Assembly (NCBI GenBank): GCA_900074885.1
Contig: FJUW01000053.1
Location: 132,250 to 196,249, forward strand
DNA from: Rhynchosporium graminicola
Lineage: Eukaryota; Ascomycota; Leotiomycetes; Helotiales; Ploettnerulaceae
Length of the DNA: 64,000 nt
Direction of reading: 5' to 3'
Made by a program: the position numbers and the translations under genes. Under the pieces are notes generated by a model that saw nothing but the letters and a program-made list of their open reading frames with translations, did not search any database and was not told the DNA's origin. Position 1 is the first letter of the stretch. Each line of letters begins with the position of its first letter. Shown piece after piece: positions 24,625 through 37,599 of this stretch.

Positions 24625-25302
24625 AGAAGTAGTAAATCTAGGTAAGATTTATCTTTAATAATAGAGATCTCCTAGTCCCCTTTATCTTTATTATTAGTAT
24701 ATCGCTACTGTTCTATCTTCTTAGGAGATTTTGGCTTTCTTGGCGATCTCCCTCTTTAGGTATATCTATTAAAGCAGTAGTTATCGCTAGATAATTGAAG
24801 TCTAGCAGAGCATGAGCTATCACGATACTTAAGGTCAGGTATATTAAGTTAGCTTTGAGTTATTAGAAGAATAATCAGGAAAGATTCTAGGAGTGAAATA
24901 GAGACTTTATATGTTACTATTAGGTTTTACTATATATAGCTCTATCTACCCGGAAAATTTACACTTTAGACTTTCCTAGAATCAAGTTTCTAAAGTAGGG
25001 AAATAAAGATTATAAGGCTTTTACTATTACTAGAAGGTATTACTATATACTACTGCGTAGATACGTGCTTTATAGAGTTAAGTTGAAGTAGCAGTGAAGG
25101 AAACTCGTCTTCGACTATTACTTCAACTTTTTATATCTTTCTAAAATATTAATATCTATTATCTAGGATATTTATAAGGTATATATCTAAAAACTATAGT
25201 TATTTATATTAGTAGTTATTAATAATTGAATATTCTGGTGTTCCTAGGTTTTTCCCGTGAAAAAACGCTAAAATCTCAGATAAGACACCCACTCGTTATC
25301 TA

Positions 25303-25608
25303 CCGCCATAGCTTTGCCACTGGAGCAACCTCCAATTCCTCGAGTTATTAGTAGCGTAACAAGATGTCGCCGCCGTACTACCCAATCGCTACTATATCGA
25401 AGTGCTAGTCAGAGTAGAGGAGAGTCGGTTCCCTATTAGTGCTTTATAGGAAGTGTGTTATTTCGAAATCTTTATATATACTCCTAGTATCCTCAAGAAA
25501 GACTGCTGACTAATCTTTCATGAGCTGAGTGCCAAATTATACATTTTCAAGAGATAAGCACCATAAGCTTTTTAAAATTTGAAGTGCGGGATGGTTCGAT
25601 CTGTCGAA
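25303..25608. other. Short host-like segment between T2 and B2
   Basis: Moderate-GC sequence right of T2. Read on the minus strand it may continue the dynamin locus across T2 (an LEELEVAPVAKLW segment ends at the TA), but the match is weak and stops are present. Otherwise I see nothing in it. Confidence 0.35.
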
Positions 25609-28600
25609 AGTAGCGCTAAAAAGTCGATTATAGAACTTAGCGAAACTTTCGTAAGAGTAGCTAAATTATTATATTTCTAAGTAATAAAAGGTATTATAAT
25701 ACTCGTCAGTTGCATGATTTTTTTTTTGGAATTATTACCGACCTACAGAAGTAGGTCGGTACTACCAACTCCGATATACTAGCAACTTCGATATGACCTT
25801 TTCGCTCTTAAATATTCAATATAAAATCGAATTCTTAATTAAATAACTTGATTTTTTCATAGAAAGATACGCTGTAGGCTATTTAATAATTACCTAATAA
25901 GAGTAATATGTTTATCTCTTATTATTATAGTGTTATTATAACATGAATAAGGGTAGATAGTGATATTTTAGTAGGTCTTAGCGCCGGGATATATCGATAG
26001 GGGTCTGAGTCGCGTACTAATATTTTTATCAAAGCGCGTCTCACCTGCGCTCTTACATTCTAGGATCATCTACACCTATATATAACCCACCCTGTACCAC
26101 GATATACACGTAAAATAGCTAAGTCTACGCCTCAGATTCATAAGGGGAGCTATAAGAAAGCTAAGAGGAGGACTCCCCTCGATACCCGGATCGTAAAAAT
26201 CCGCAAATTACCTAAATACAAGTCATAAGCTTATGCCGATCAAGAGACTAAGATTTAAGCTGCCTTAGAAGCGTACTATAACCCTAACGATATTAAGATT
26301 ATAAGCTTACGAATCGCTACCGGTATATTTCAGGGTATTAGTCATTCGACTCTTAACAGCAGATACAATAGTATTAACGCTACTAAAACCTTAGCTAATA
26401 ATAGAAGTCATAATCAGAAGCTTAATAAGGCTCAAGAAGCCTCTCTTATATAGTACGTCGATATAGCTATTAAGAGAAGCTTTCCAATAAGGTACGATAT
26501 AATCGTTGCCGCTGCGACTATGATTCTCTCTTTATCGGTAGATAAGTTTATAAGAATTAGAAAGAATTAAGCTAGAAGATAAGTTGAGAAGATAGACGCA
26601 GCAGGTCGTTATCACGCTCTAAGAACTACTCTAATAGACTAGAAGAGAAAGGATTATATATCTATTAAGGAGATCATAGGATACTTTAAGAAGCTAGCTA
26701 CTATAATTCAGAAGTACAGTATTTATTAGAAAGATATCTTCAATATAGATAAGATCAGGTTCTGAGTTAGTTATATCTCTACTATAATTATAGTAACGCA
26801 TAAGAATATCAAATAAGTACGTATTTAGGTAAGGAATCGATACTCAGTTCTATATTAACTGTTCTTTTCTAGGTATTTACACGTAATCCTATTAATTGAG
26901 AATCAGTATTGGTTATTAAGTGTATTTCAGCTGCTAGCTATACTATTAATTGTTTTATTATTATACTAGGCGCTATTTACCTTAAGAAGATATTTAATAA
27001 TAACCTACTAGCGGAGACGAAGATTATATATAGTGAGACTAGTTATTTAAGTGATTAGCTTACTTTAGATTAGCTTAATCACTTCAATAAGTAGACGAAA
27101 CCGTATCAATAAGGAGAATAGAGACTCCTGATCTTCGACGGCTACGGAAGTTATATAACTTACGAATTCATCTCCCGGTATAAGCAGTATAAGATTGTAC
27201 TATTCTGTTTAATCGCTTACTCTACGTATACTACTTAACCTCTTAATATAGTATATTTCTAAGCTAAGAAGCACTAGTATAGACAAGTAATTGAAGACCG
27301 AATTCGCTCCAGGTATAATAACTTCACCAAATATACCTTCTTATCTTACCTCAATCAAATACGCGCTAAAACCTTCACTAAGATAACGATTCAGTTAGTA
27401 TTCCGATATACTAGGATCTGGCCTTTAAACCCCGAAGTCATAATCAAGGCATTTAAATTAACTTAAGATACCTAATTAGGTAACGAAACTACAGGAGGAC
27501 ACCTATATAATCATGACCCTAGCACTCTAGGAAACGCTATTTCAGTACTAGCTTCTAATTTAACTTCTTCATAGTAGAAACCTTCTAATAGAATATTCTA
27601 GGAAGTCGAAATAGCATCAGATAAGGAGTATAAATATATTCCTTAGGAAGAAGAAGATAATAGCGCATTCAACGAATCAGACGATAAAGTTAAGCTTCTA
27701 TAGCTTCCGCAAGGAATTTCTGATACTATTAACGACATAATTAAACCTTTTATAAGCTCCTGTATAGATACGCCAGAGGGGGAAACTGCAATAGCTCGTA
27801 GAGTCGAAGATTATAGTAATTATAGCGACTCACTTCAAGAGGAGATTCCTTAGTATAAGAAGATAGCCTTTCTCGATATACCTTACGGAGCTAAAGGTAT
27901 TACCGCTCACGTAGCCTTTCTTAAAGCATACGAAGATATATTATCTTTACTATTAAGGAGACTATTAAATCAGAAGTTTAGAAAAGGGAGTCAGGTTAAC
28001 GCTGTTATAGGAGATACTACTCGTCTAGAACTCACTTCTATAACTCCCGCGAGCTCCTAGGGTAGTAAGAGTTTAGTTCTTAATACTTAAGATATAAGTA
28101 AAAGAGTTAAACCGCGTGCTAGTAGGCAGGTAATCTCCTCCGGGGAAAGTCTACGAGTTATTAGAGAAAGAAACGAAACTACAAAGGAAGAGAAGCTAGT
28201 TGTCACGAACCAGCATAGTTCTTAGCACTAAAACCGTCCTGGCACCAGAATACTGATAGTACCACCTAGTGGTGAGTACTAGACGGGTTTTAGTACTAGA
28301 AAAGAGTTAGTACTATTAGAGGAAAGGCACTAACATAGTTATAGTATAAACTAGCGAGTAATACTATATATCTACCTATATTAAAGTAATAATAGTATTA
28401 TAGCTATAGGTGATCCAGAGGATCACGTGATATACTAGACTACTAGACTGTCTTACGGGCTTACGCGCTCTATAAGATATCTTATATAGCTAGCATAAGG
28501 GAACGAAGATTCTATATAAGATTAGCACTTCTGCTATTAGATAAGAGCTTCGTGCTTAAATTCATATAGTAATTAATACCTGCTTATAATATCTTAATTC

Positions 28601-28734
28601 TAATTAAGAACTAAACTTCTTATTTACTTTACTTTATAACTAATACTAACTAACGAGCTTATATACCGCGTACTAGTTAGAACTAGGAATATTATACTTT
28701 AAGTACTTAGTCTTAAAGTTTTATTAGTAAGAAT

Positions 28735-31700
28735 AAAATAGCTACTAAAGAAAGATCTATTATAAGAGAAAGCTCCTAGATTAGTAAGCTAGATAAAGTT
28801 AATAAAGTCGATAAGAGTATATTACTTCGTATGAACTTACTTAATACTTATTATAAGAACTATAATAAACTAGGATAATTTATCCTCTAGTACTAGATAT
28901 ACCTCGCTTTTAATAAGAATAAGTTCGAAGCAGACTCCTTTAAAGTCCTATAGATCGCCTTATTCCTCTATAATACTATAGCTCACTAGATTAAGCTAGC
29001 TCTAAGAAACTACTTAGTTAATCGATACTTATCTAAAGCTTATTCTACTATTATAACTAAAAAAAGCTAAGTTATCTTTCGAACTTCTATAAGCTTTACT
29101 AATACTATTAAAGGAGTCTTTAGAGACCTTAATAAGAAGGAATAAGATAAGAAGTACTTACTCAGAATTCGATAATAAGGATCTATCTATAAATATACTA
29201 CTAAGTTCTACTAATATTCTATATAATTAAACTAAATAGATAGTAGATTAAGAGCTTAATACTATCGAGGCCTTAAGGACTATATTAAGAATAAGCTCTC
29301 TAGAGCTAATAAACTAAGTACTCTAGAGGACTTAATTAGATTATTTACTACTATCGATAAACGAATCTAAGAATAAGCGAAGGAAAAAGGAGGATACTTT
29401 ATACTTACTTACCTTTAGAAACTTTAATTTCTATAATAATATAGTAAATATTAAGGAAATTTCTAACTTTACTTAAATAATAAATATAATTATTATAATC
29501 CGATAGAAATAAATAAAGTAGAAAGAGGATCTAAAGGCTAATCTAAGAAAGATAAATATTAAGAGAAAAGCTTATATTATACGTATAATAAGCTAGGATA
29601 TTTCGCTTATAATTATTCTTAGAAGAAGAAGTAGAGAGGAAAACCTTAGAATAAACTTAAGAGAGAATTCAGACTAGCTAAAAGAAAGCTAGATTACTAA
29701 GAAGCTTCTAGCGCAGAATAGAGTTCGTAAGACTTTATAACTTATAAATCTAGTAAAGAATTCGAAGAGAACTTAATTAAACTTCTAAATAAAGACTAAG
29801 AAAGCTAGAATATTATAGATAAAAGAAACTATCTATATAACTATCTTCCGTATAATAATAAGAACTAGACTCTTCGAAATCATAATAATAGAAGAAGAAT
29901 ATAAGTTTATAATAGAACTAAGTCTGATTTTATAGAATATTACTAAACTTATAATATACTTAACCTGAGTATAAACTATATTATTACTTATTATAATACT
30001 ACTACTATTATATTCTAAGTTAATACTAGGGATATTAAGGAATAACTAGATTATTATATATCTAACTTCAAAGAAGAACCGGAACTAAAAGAATTCGAAT
30101 AATTAGATTAGTTCTTTTAAATTAAAGATATCTAAGCTATTACTAAGGAAATAAGAGAGGAATATTATTAGCAGAGAAGATAGTACCTATTAGAACTAGC
30201 TACTTATTAAAGAATAATACTAGATCTAATTTAAGAGTAAGTTAATCTCTATTATTATATACCTTATACCTTAATTACTTATAAACTCGGCTTTAGGACT
30301 TAGTTAGATAAAATAATAAGAAGAATTATTAAAGAAGTATATAATTACTTTATAATAAAACTATTATACTTAGAGCTTACTACTACTAGAGAGTTCGATT
30401 AGTTAATCTTACTAGTTATAATAAATAATATTAAGATAAAAGCACTTATCGATTCAGGAGCTATAAGACGCTTTATAAACTCGGCTTTTATCGAGAAATA
30501 GAATATTCCTATTACTATTAACCCGAAACTATATTACTTTACTTTATTAGATAGAAAAAGCACCGGATTAGATAGATAAGTCTGCAGAAAGATAAGAGGA
30601 ATAAAGATAGTTATTAATAGATATAAAGAAACGCTTTACTTCGATATTATACTTATTAGATAATATAATATTATATTAGGAATATTATAGCTATATAACT
30701 ATAATCTTAGCGTAGACTAAGTAACTAAGAGAGTTACGTTTAATAACTATAAATATAAGCGTAATTAATTAGCTAGTAAATAAGAAGCTAGCGCTATCTC
30801 CTTAATAATAATACTAATAGACTCTAACTAATTAAGTCGAGTTCTTAGTTAGATAGAACCTAGGAATTATCTTAGCTAGATAAATAATATTCGGGAATAG
30901 CTACTCGAACTATATAAGAAGTTCTCGAAATTATTTAAAGATCTGTAGGATATAAGGGCTCTATCTAAGTATAAACCTTAGGATTATAAGATAAACTTTA
31001 AAGATAGATTTATACTTATTATAAAGAAACTTTACTATTATAACTATAATACTATAAGGATACTTAAAGAGTATTAGGAGTTAAGTATAAAGAAAGAATA
31101 AATTCGGAAATCTAAGTTATTATATACTATTAATATACTAGTAGTTAAGAAAGCAGGAGATCCTAAGAGAAGACTATATAGAGACTATTAGATAATTAAT
31201 AGTAGAACTATAAGAGATATATATCCTTTACTAAACGCGTAATACCTATAGGATAAGCTAGCTAGAGTAAAGATATATATTAAGTTAAACTAACGTAACG
31301 CGTTTAATTTAATCTGAATTAAAAAGGAATATAAGTAGAAAACTACTTTTATATTACCCTTAGGGCTATAGGAATATATATTAATACTATTTAGCTTAAC
31401 TAATACCTTAGCTATATATTAAAGATAGAATAATAATATTCTTAAGGACTTTATTAGGAAATTCGCTATATACTACCTAGATAATATCCTAGTATACTCA
31501 GAGACTATCGAGGTATACTAGAGCTACGTTACCTAAGTTATAGAAGTATTATATAAAGTAGATTCTAGATTAAAGATATTAAAATATAAATTCTTAGTTA
31601 AGTAAGTTACTTTTCTAAAGTATATTATTTACCTTAGAGAAATAAGTATTAACTCAGAGAAAATTAAAGCTATAAAGGAATAAGAATCTCTAAAGAATAT

Positions 31701-34700
31701 TAAGGATATATAGTTATAATTAGGTTTCGCTAACTTCTACTAATAGTTTATTAAAAACTATTCTAAGATTACTAAACTACTTATAAGCTTAATAAGAAAG
31801 GGCGTTCCTTTTATTTAGACTAGCTAGTATAAGGAAGCTTTTCAGAGAATTAAGAAAGAATTTATAAAAGAACTAATCTTATATAGTTTCGACGAAGAAA
31901 AGGAAAGTATAATAGAAATAGACGCTTTTAATACTTATATTAGCGTAGTATACTTATAGCGAGATAATAAAAGATAATTATATCTAGTCGCTTACTTTTT
32001 AGAGAAAATATCTCTAGCTAAATAGAATTATAATATCTATAAGAAAGAACTTATAGCGATTATTAAAGTACTTAAATACTAGAAAATATACTTATAAGAA
32101 GCTAAGTTCCTAGTTATTATTTATATTAACTATATAAATCTCCGAACTTTTATAACTACTAAGGTCTTAGATAATTATTAATTAGCTTAATAGTTAGAGG
32201 AACTCGCTTCTTTTAATCTAGTTATTAAGTATATATAAGGAAAGGATAATATATAAGCAGATACTCTAAGTAGATTACTAAGTTATAAGAATAATAAGGT
32301 CTATAATAAGATTATCTTACTTAGATAGCTAGATAATAGAGATATAGTTACTAATATCTGAGAAGCTATTATAATTAAGTAAGAAATTAAAAGACCTTAG
32401 TATAATACTTTAAAAGAGGCCTAGAAGAAAAATAGAATATCCTTAGATAAGACTAAGGAACTTATTATAAGGAATATAATTAAGAATAGTATTATATAAG
32501 TTAATAGGAAAATTTAGCTTCTACTAAGCTTAATAGAAATATACGTTAAAGAATAATACGAGCTTCCTGCGTATAGATACTAAGGGATACGAAGAATATA
32601 TCTAAGGATTTTAAGAAACTATTAATTAGAAGGACTCTACCGAGTAATTAAAGAAGTACTAGCTAACTATAATACTTATATTAGGAATAAGTCTTCCTAA
32701 TATATACCTTATAAGCAGATAATTATAATACTAATATTACTAATATCTTAGAAATCGATATTATAAGACTTTATAGAGCTATTACTACTATCGAAGGACC
32801 CGGTTATAGGAGTTAGCTATAATATAATACTTATTATTATAAAGAGATTTACTAAGTATATAATCTTAATACTAGTCTTATTTACTCTTATAGCTGAATA
32901 CTTAGTATAAGTATACCTTAAGGAGATAGTCTCTAAGTATAAAGTACCTAAAGAAATCGTATTAGATCGAGATAAGTTATTTATATTAAAGTTCTGAAAT
33001 ACTTTAATAGAGTTCCTAAGGACTAAATAAAAACTATTAATAACTTTCTATCCTTAGACTAATAGAGAAAATAAAAGAATAAACTAAGTAGTTAAAGTAT
33101 ACTTATACTACTATATTAACTATTAATAAAATAATTAAGTAGAATTACTATTATTAGTAGAATTCATATATAATAGCTCGACTATAGAAATAATAAAAGT
33201 TATATTATTCTTTGCGAATTATAATTACGAACTTATCGCTTATAGAGAACTTAACTTAATAGTTAAGAATAATAATATAGCTCGTATCTAGATTAGGAAT
33301 ATCTAGGATCTTTATAAGGAACTTACAGAAGAACTCTAGTTTATAATAGAGAAGAATACGTACTATTATAATAAAAATCGTAATTAGGAGCTAATACTAT
33401 AGGAGAGGGATAAGGTTTACTTTCTACGAAAAAATATTAATATATAAAGACTAAGTAATAAGCTAGATTATAAGAAACTTAGACTATTTAAAATTAAATA
33501 AATTAAAGGACCTTTAAATTATAAACTCTAACTACTAGCTATAATAAAGAAGATATTCCTAATATTCTATATATCCTTATTAGAAAAAGTACTACTAGTA
33601 TAATAGCGCATAGTATACGTAGTAGATACAGGCTAGTATCGGTGCCTTAGGCATACCCTCCTTATATATATAGAAAGTGCAGACTCCTTTAGAGCTTTAT
33701 ATCTTTCTGTTTCCTTTGTACTAGACTATATAAGATCGCTCTTAGCCTCCCTACTTATTTATTCTTACTTATATACTACCTTAAGTCTTATATTATTATA
33801 TTAAATAGAAAGATTAAGATTACTAGGGATAGTATTAAATAATATCTCACTTAAAAAACTCGATTCGCATATATAACTACTAGGGAGCTCTTTACTAAGT
33901 TATCTCTACTTACTTTAGATTTTCGGAATTATACGGAAATAGTTAGTACTATTAATTACGAATTCGATAGTTAAGTTTTCAAAAGAGCTAAGATTCTAGA
34001 GATCTCTCGGATAGCTAGGAATTTAAATATAATTTAGCTTTAGAAGCACTAGTATTACTACGAAGTTACTCTCAGATACTTCGAAACTCGTTCTTTTATA
34101 CGTATAAAGTAAAACAGCAGACGAATTTTAGGTAGAAACTTCCTTATAAGCTTTAATATTTATTATCCCTTTACTTAACTTTAACCTTCCGAAAGTAGCT
34201 CTAATAGTAAAAAACCTTACTTTTAAGCTAGGACGAAGTAGCTTATTACCTTAGCGGAAATTACCAGAATCTGACTTATAATCCTTATACTCTAGTATAA
34301 TTTATCTCCCTTAGTAGAATCGACTTCCTTCTACTAGAACTTTTAATTTAATACTTTCTATATCTACTTAATAAAGATATCTAACTCTCCTTAATCTTTT
34401 AGCTTCTTTGGAATTCGATTTAGACCTTCGTTTCTTTTGTAATCTTTAAGTATTTCAATTACTCGCTTAGCCTCGCTTATTTAGTAAAACTCGGTATTAT
34501 AATTACTAACGGAACTTACTTTAGAATCGTAATTTCGCTCTAATTGTAGTAATATCACTAGAGATTACGTTTCCCTCTATAGAAGAGATAATCTTAGTAC
34601 TAAATTAGTATCTATAGTTTCAGTTTAATAGAATAATTAGAGGTTATTATATTTAACTGCGTTTTATACCTACTTTATTTCCTTTATTCGATTCTTTAAG

Positions 34701-35135
34701 GCTCGAGGGCGAGCCTTTATCTTAGAAGGGGGTAATATAATAGCGCATAGTATATATAGTAGATACGGGCTAGTATCGGTGCCTTAGGTATACCCTCCTT
34801 ATATATATAGAAGGTATAGACTCCTTTAGAGCTCTATATCTTTCTGTTTCCTTCGAACTAGACTATATAAGATCGCTCTTAGCTTTCCTACTTATTTATT
34901 CTTACTTATATATTACTTTAAGTCTTATATTATTATAACTAAGAGTACTACTAGCCCTAAAGATATACGCTAAACTAGTTAACTTACTCGTAGAATACGA
35001 TATAGAGGAACTACTAGACTATTAGTATAAATAAGGAATTATTAGATACTTAGTAAAATAGAAGAATTACTTATATTTGGAAAATATATAAGGACTTAAG
35101 TTAAGCTTTTATTACTTAGTATTACTAGCTAATTT
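28735..35135 (+). pseudogene. H1 gag-pol with C-terminal chromodomain, RIP-damaged, split by C
   Basis: Gag is followed by a zinc knuckle near 29572-29614 in which Cys and His now read Tyr (YYTYNKLGYFAYNYS). Retropepsin: ALIDSGAIRRFINSAFIEK near 30442-30498. RT ends with YYLDNILVYS near 31471-31500, with one Asp of YLDD changed to Asn. RNase H: IEIDAFNTYISVVYL and NYNIYKKELIAIIKVLKY (about 31910-32090). Integrase: RFTKYIILILV and VLDRDKLFILKFWNTLIEFL (about 32840-33020). After the nested element C the frame resumes with a chromodomain (YDIEELLDY, GIIRYLVK, KNYLYLEN; 34998-35090). Chromodomains steer chromovirus integration to heterochromatin. Numerous stops make it non-functional. Confidence 0.85.
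33599..34937 (+). mobile_element. C: short non-autonomous LTR element nested in H1
   Basis: LTRs 33599-33800 and 34736-34937 are both 202 bp. Target duplications are ACTAG (33594-33598) and ACTAA (34938-34942), one G-to-A apart. A purine tract, GAAGGGGG, precedes the right LTR. The internal 0.9 kb has gag-like plus-strand pieces (ITTRELFTKLSLLTLDFRNY) but no pol domain. Read in reverse, the LTR shares a long block (AATATAAGAC, TAAGAATAAA, GGGAGGCTAAGAGCGATC) with the B LTR, so C looks like a deletion derivative or relative of B. Removing it rejoins the H1 pol frame (EKVLLRVLLALKIYAK). Confidence 0.82.
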
Positions 35136-37599
35136 CTATCGATAAAACTTAGATCTACTTAAAGTAAATTAGTAGAGTCGAAAGGAAAGTCGACTATTAG
35201 GTCGAACGAGAGGTTAATAAGGATATCAGAACTAGAGGGTTCCGCGCTTATTAACTTAGTATTATTAAGTACTTTCTCCTTTTCCTATTTCTCTTTTTCT
35301 TTCTTTTCTAGAGCTTTAAGAGTATCGAGCTTAGCTATCGAGTTTAGACTAATAGTAATTATCTTTTACTACTATTTATATAAGAAACGTTTCTATTTCT
35401 TTAGACGAAAGATCTTAGCTATAGCTTTCTTCTCCTCTATATCGAGTTTCTTAATCTAAGAATCTAAGGATTTCTAATCTTATACTAAGAGTATATAGTT
35501 AATAACTCGAATATCATATATTTTATTCAGTCGGGCGTAATAACTATATTAGGTTAGTTTAAGATCGCGAGGCGATATATACTCTTTATATTCCGCCTCT
35601 TTATATCTAGTATATAATATTATAATTTTATTACTTAATTCTATTTATCTTCCGAGTATAATATAATTAACTCGTTTAGTTAAGCGTTCAGGGGGTATAA
35701 TAAAAGAAGGAGATAGCTATAGGTAGTCGTCGATATTTCCTTAGGTATACTTAAGCGTAAGGATATACTAAGATAGAAGGGGAATAGTATTACGAACTAG
35801 TATAGTTCTTAGTACTAAAACTGTCCTAGCACTAGAATACTAATAGTACTACCTAGTAGTAAGTACTAGACGGGTTTTAGTACTAGAAAAGAGTTAGTAC
35901 TATTAGAGGAAAAGTACTAATATAATTATAATATAAACTAACGAGTAGTACTACATATCTACCTATATTAAAGTAATAATAGTATTATAGCTATAGGTAA
36001 TCTAGAGGATCACGTGATATACTAAACTACTAGACTATCTTGCGGGCTTACGCGCTCTATAAGATATCTTGCATAGCTAGCATAAGGGAACGAAGATTCT
36101 ATATAAGACTAGTACTTCTGCTATTAGATAGGAGCTTCGTGCTCAAATTCATATAGTAATTAATACCTGCTTATAATATCTTAATTCCAATTAAGAACCG
36201 AACTTCTTATTTACTTTACTTTATAGCTAATACTAACCGACGAGCCTGTATATCGCGTACCAGTCAGAACCAGGAACGTTACACTAGTAAAGCTAAGGAA
36301 GGAGGCTACTATTACTACGAAGTTACTACGATTTAAGGAGGAGAAGTTAGCAAGAGTTGAATCATAGAAGCAAACTAAGCTATATAAAGAAGAGGAGAAA
36401 TTACAGAAGAAAGTAGAGAGAGATCGTAAGAGGAGTGAGAAGCTAGTAGCGAAACAGTAAGCGCAGGCAGATAAAGCAGCGAAACTATTAACTTTAATTA
36501 GAAGTAATAATCAAAAGAAGAGGTCTAAGAGTCGTAGATCAGCTACGATTAAAGAAGAAGAAGAAGCTACGCAGTCAGTTGAAATAGCATCTTCTCAAAG
36601 ACTAATTCGCGTTCGTCGGCCTTCCCGTAAGGCTACATTAACTCAAACTCAGGCAGTACTTACCGACTCGGAAGTAGAGGAGAATAGTGATCAGAAGAGT
36701 GAACTAGAGTCAGAATTAGCTCCTGATTCTGATTCTGAGGTCGAATTAAGTACTATAGGTAGTAGTAGAGTTATAGATTACGATAATTACGTGTAAGGGG
36801 GATATTAGGGATATTAGGATTAAGCGAGAGCAGCCGAAAATTAGATTTATACGATTATAACATATATTTCTCCGCGAACTATAAAGCTATTAAGCTAAGA
36901 CTTTCGCAAGTGATCATTCTATATATGATTATTAATTATCAGGGATTTGAATTAGGAATTTCGATAAGATAGCAGTTTAATTAATACCATATATATGATC
37001 CTGTATTGCCGAAAACATTAAGCGAACACGATTTCCACGTACTTATCTATTTATATACTTATATTCTATGAACCAAATAATACATCCGAGGTTGATTATT
37101 ACGTAGAAAAGTACAGCAGATTTAATGATCCAATTTGCAGCTTCATCGTATTAGTAACAAAAAAGTAAATCTTAATTTATATCGTCGTGTCGAAGTTGCC
37201 GATATATCGAAGTTGGTAGTACCGACCTACTTCTGTAGGTCGGTAAATAATTCAAGAAAGGCAACCGACGAGTAGTTATCTTCTTCTAGAATAATAAGAA
37301 AGTTCTCTTTTAATAAAGAGATTATTTTATTACTAGTATTAAACTCGTTAATAAGATACTAGGAAATAAGATACTTCTTAGCTAATCTAGTAATAAGTCC
37401 TTATATAAGAACGCGCTAGGAGATCTCTATAGTATAATAGTTAGTACTTATAGCTAATCAGTCCTATATCGATACTCTCGTCTAAAGGGAAGCAAGATCT
37501 GATTTATTATCTAAAGGTAAGATCTTCTTAGTAAGATAAGACTTCTTAGAATATAACTCTACTCATATAATTCTAGTTAAGAGTAATAGTTTATTAGAA

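Larger units (their letters stand above)
17858..25300. mobile_element. T2: short TIR DNA element split by gypsy G1
   Basis: Inverted repeats of roughly 90 bp begin GATAACGAGTGGGTGTCT at both ends, flanked by TA (17856-17857 and 25301-25302). Apart from G1 the element is only about 0.89 kb (17858-18074 and 24630-25300) with no coding frame, so it is a non-autonomous, MITE-like element with long TIRs. Which autonomous family moved it is unknown. Confidence 0.8.
28201..36283 (+). mobile_element. H1: chromodomain Ty3/gypsy retrotransposon nested in T3
   Basis: LTRs 28201-28696 and 35788-36283 are both 496 bp, starting TGTCACGAACCAGC and ending GTTACA. Target duplication CTAGT is at 28196-28200 and 36284-36288. 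Total 8083 bp including the nested element C (33599-34937), so about 6.7 kb on its own. The 5' LTR start and 3' LTR end keep G and C that the other copy has lost, showing RIP after insertion. Related copies are H2 and H3 at the right end of the window. Confidence 0.93.
26115..36796 (+). pseudogene. T3 pogo-family transposase (split at 28200/36289 by H1)
   Basis: The likely start codon at 26115 now reads ATA, followed by AKSTPQIHKGSYKKAKRRTP. Then a pogo DNA-binding region (IATGIFQGISHSTLNSRYN, KLNKAQEASLI), the first catalytic block NIDKIRF near 26750, and the second block LLIFDGYGSYITYEFI near 27125-27175. IRAKTFTKITIQLVFRYT and WPLNPEVI follow, as in DDE_1 transposases. H1 cuts the gene at 28200. 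The C-terminal part (36289-36796) is basic then acidic (RRPSRKATLTQTQAVLTD, SELAPDSDSEVELS) and ends VIDYDNYV and a TAA. That tail has only two internal stops, much less damage than H1. Function: TA-target cut-and-paste transposition; this copy is inactive. Confidence 0.82.
25702..37272 (+). mobile_element. T3: pogo-type DNA transposon split by gypsy H1
   Basis: Inverted ends start CTCGTCAGTTGC (left) and CTCGTCGGTTGC (right, read inward) and extend about 100 bp. They include ACCGACCTACAGAAGTAGGT, which can itself fold into a hairpin. TA duplications are at 25700-25701 and 37273-37274, and removing the element repairs the B2 gag sequence. Without H1 it is about 3.5 kb with one transposase gene, so it was an autonomous pogo/Fot-like element. 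Confidence 0.88.
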
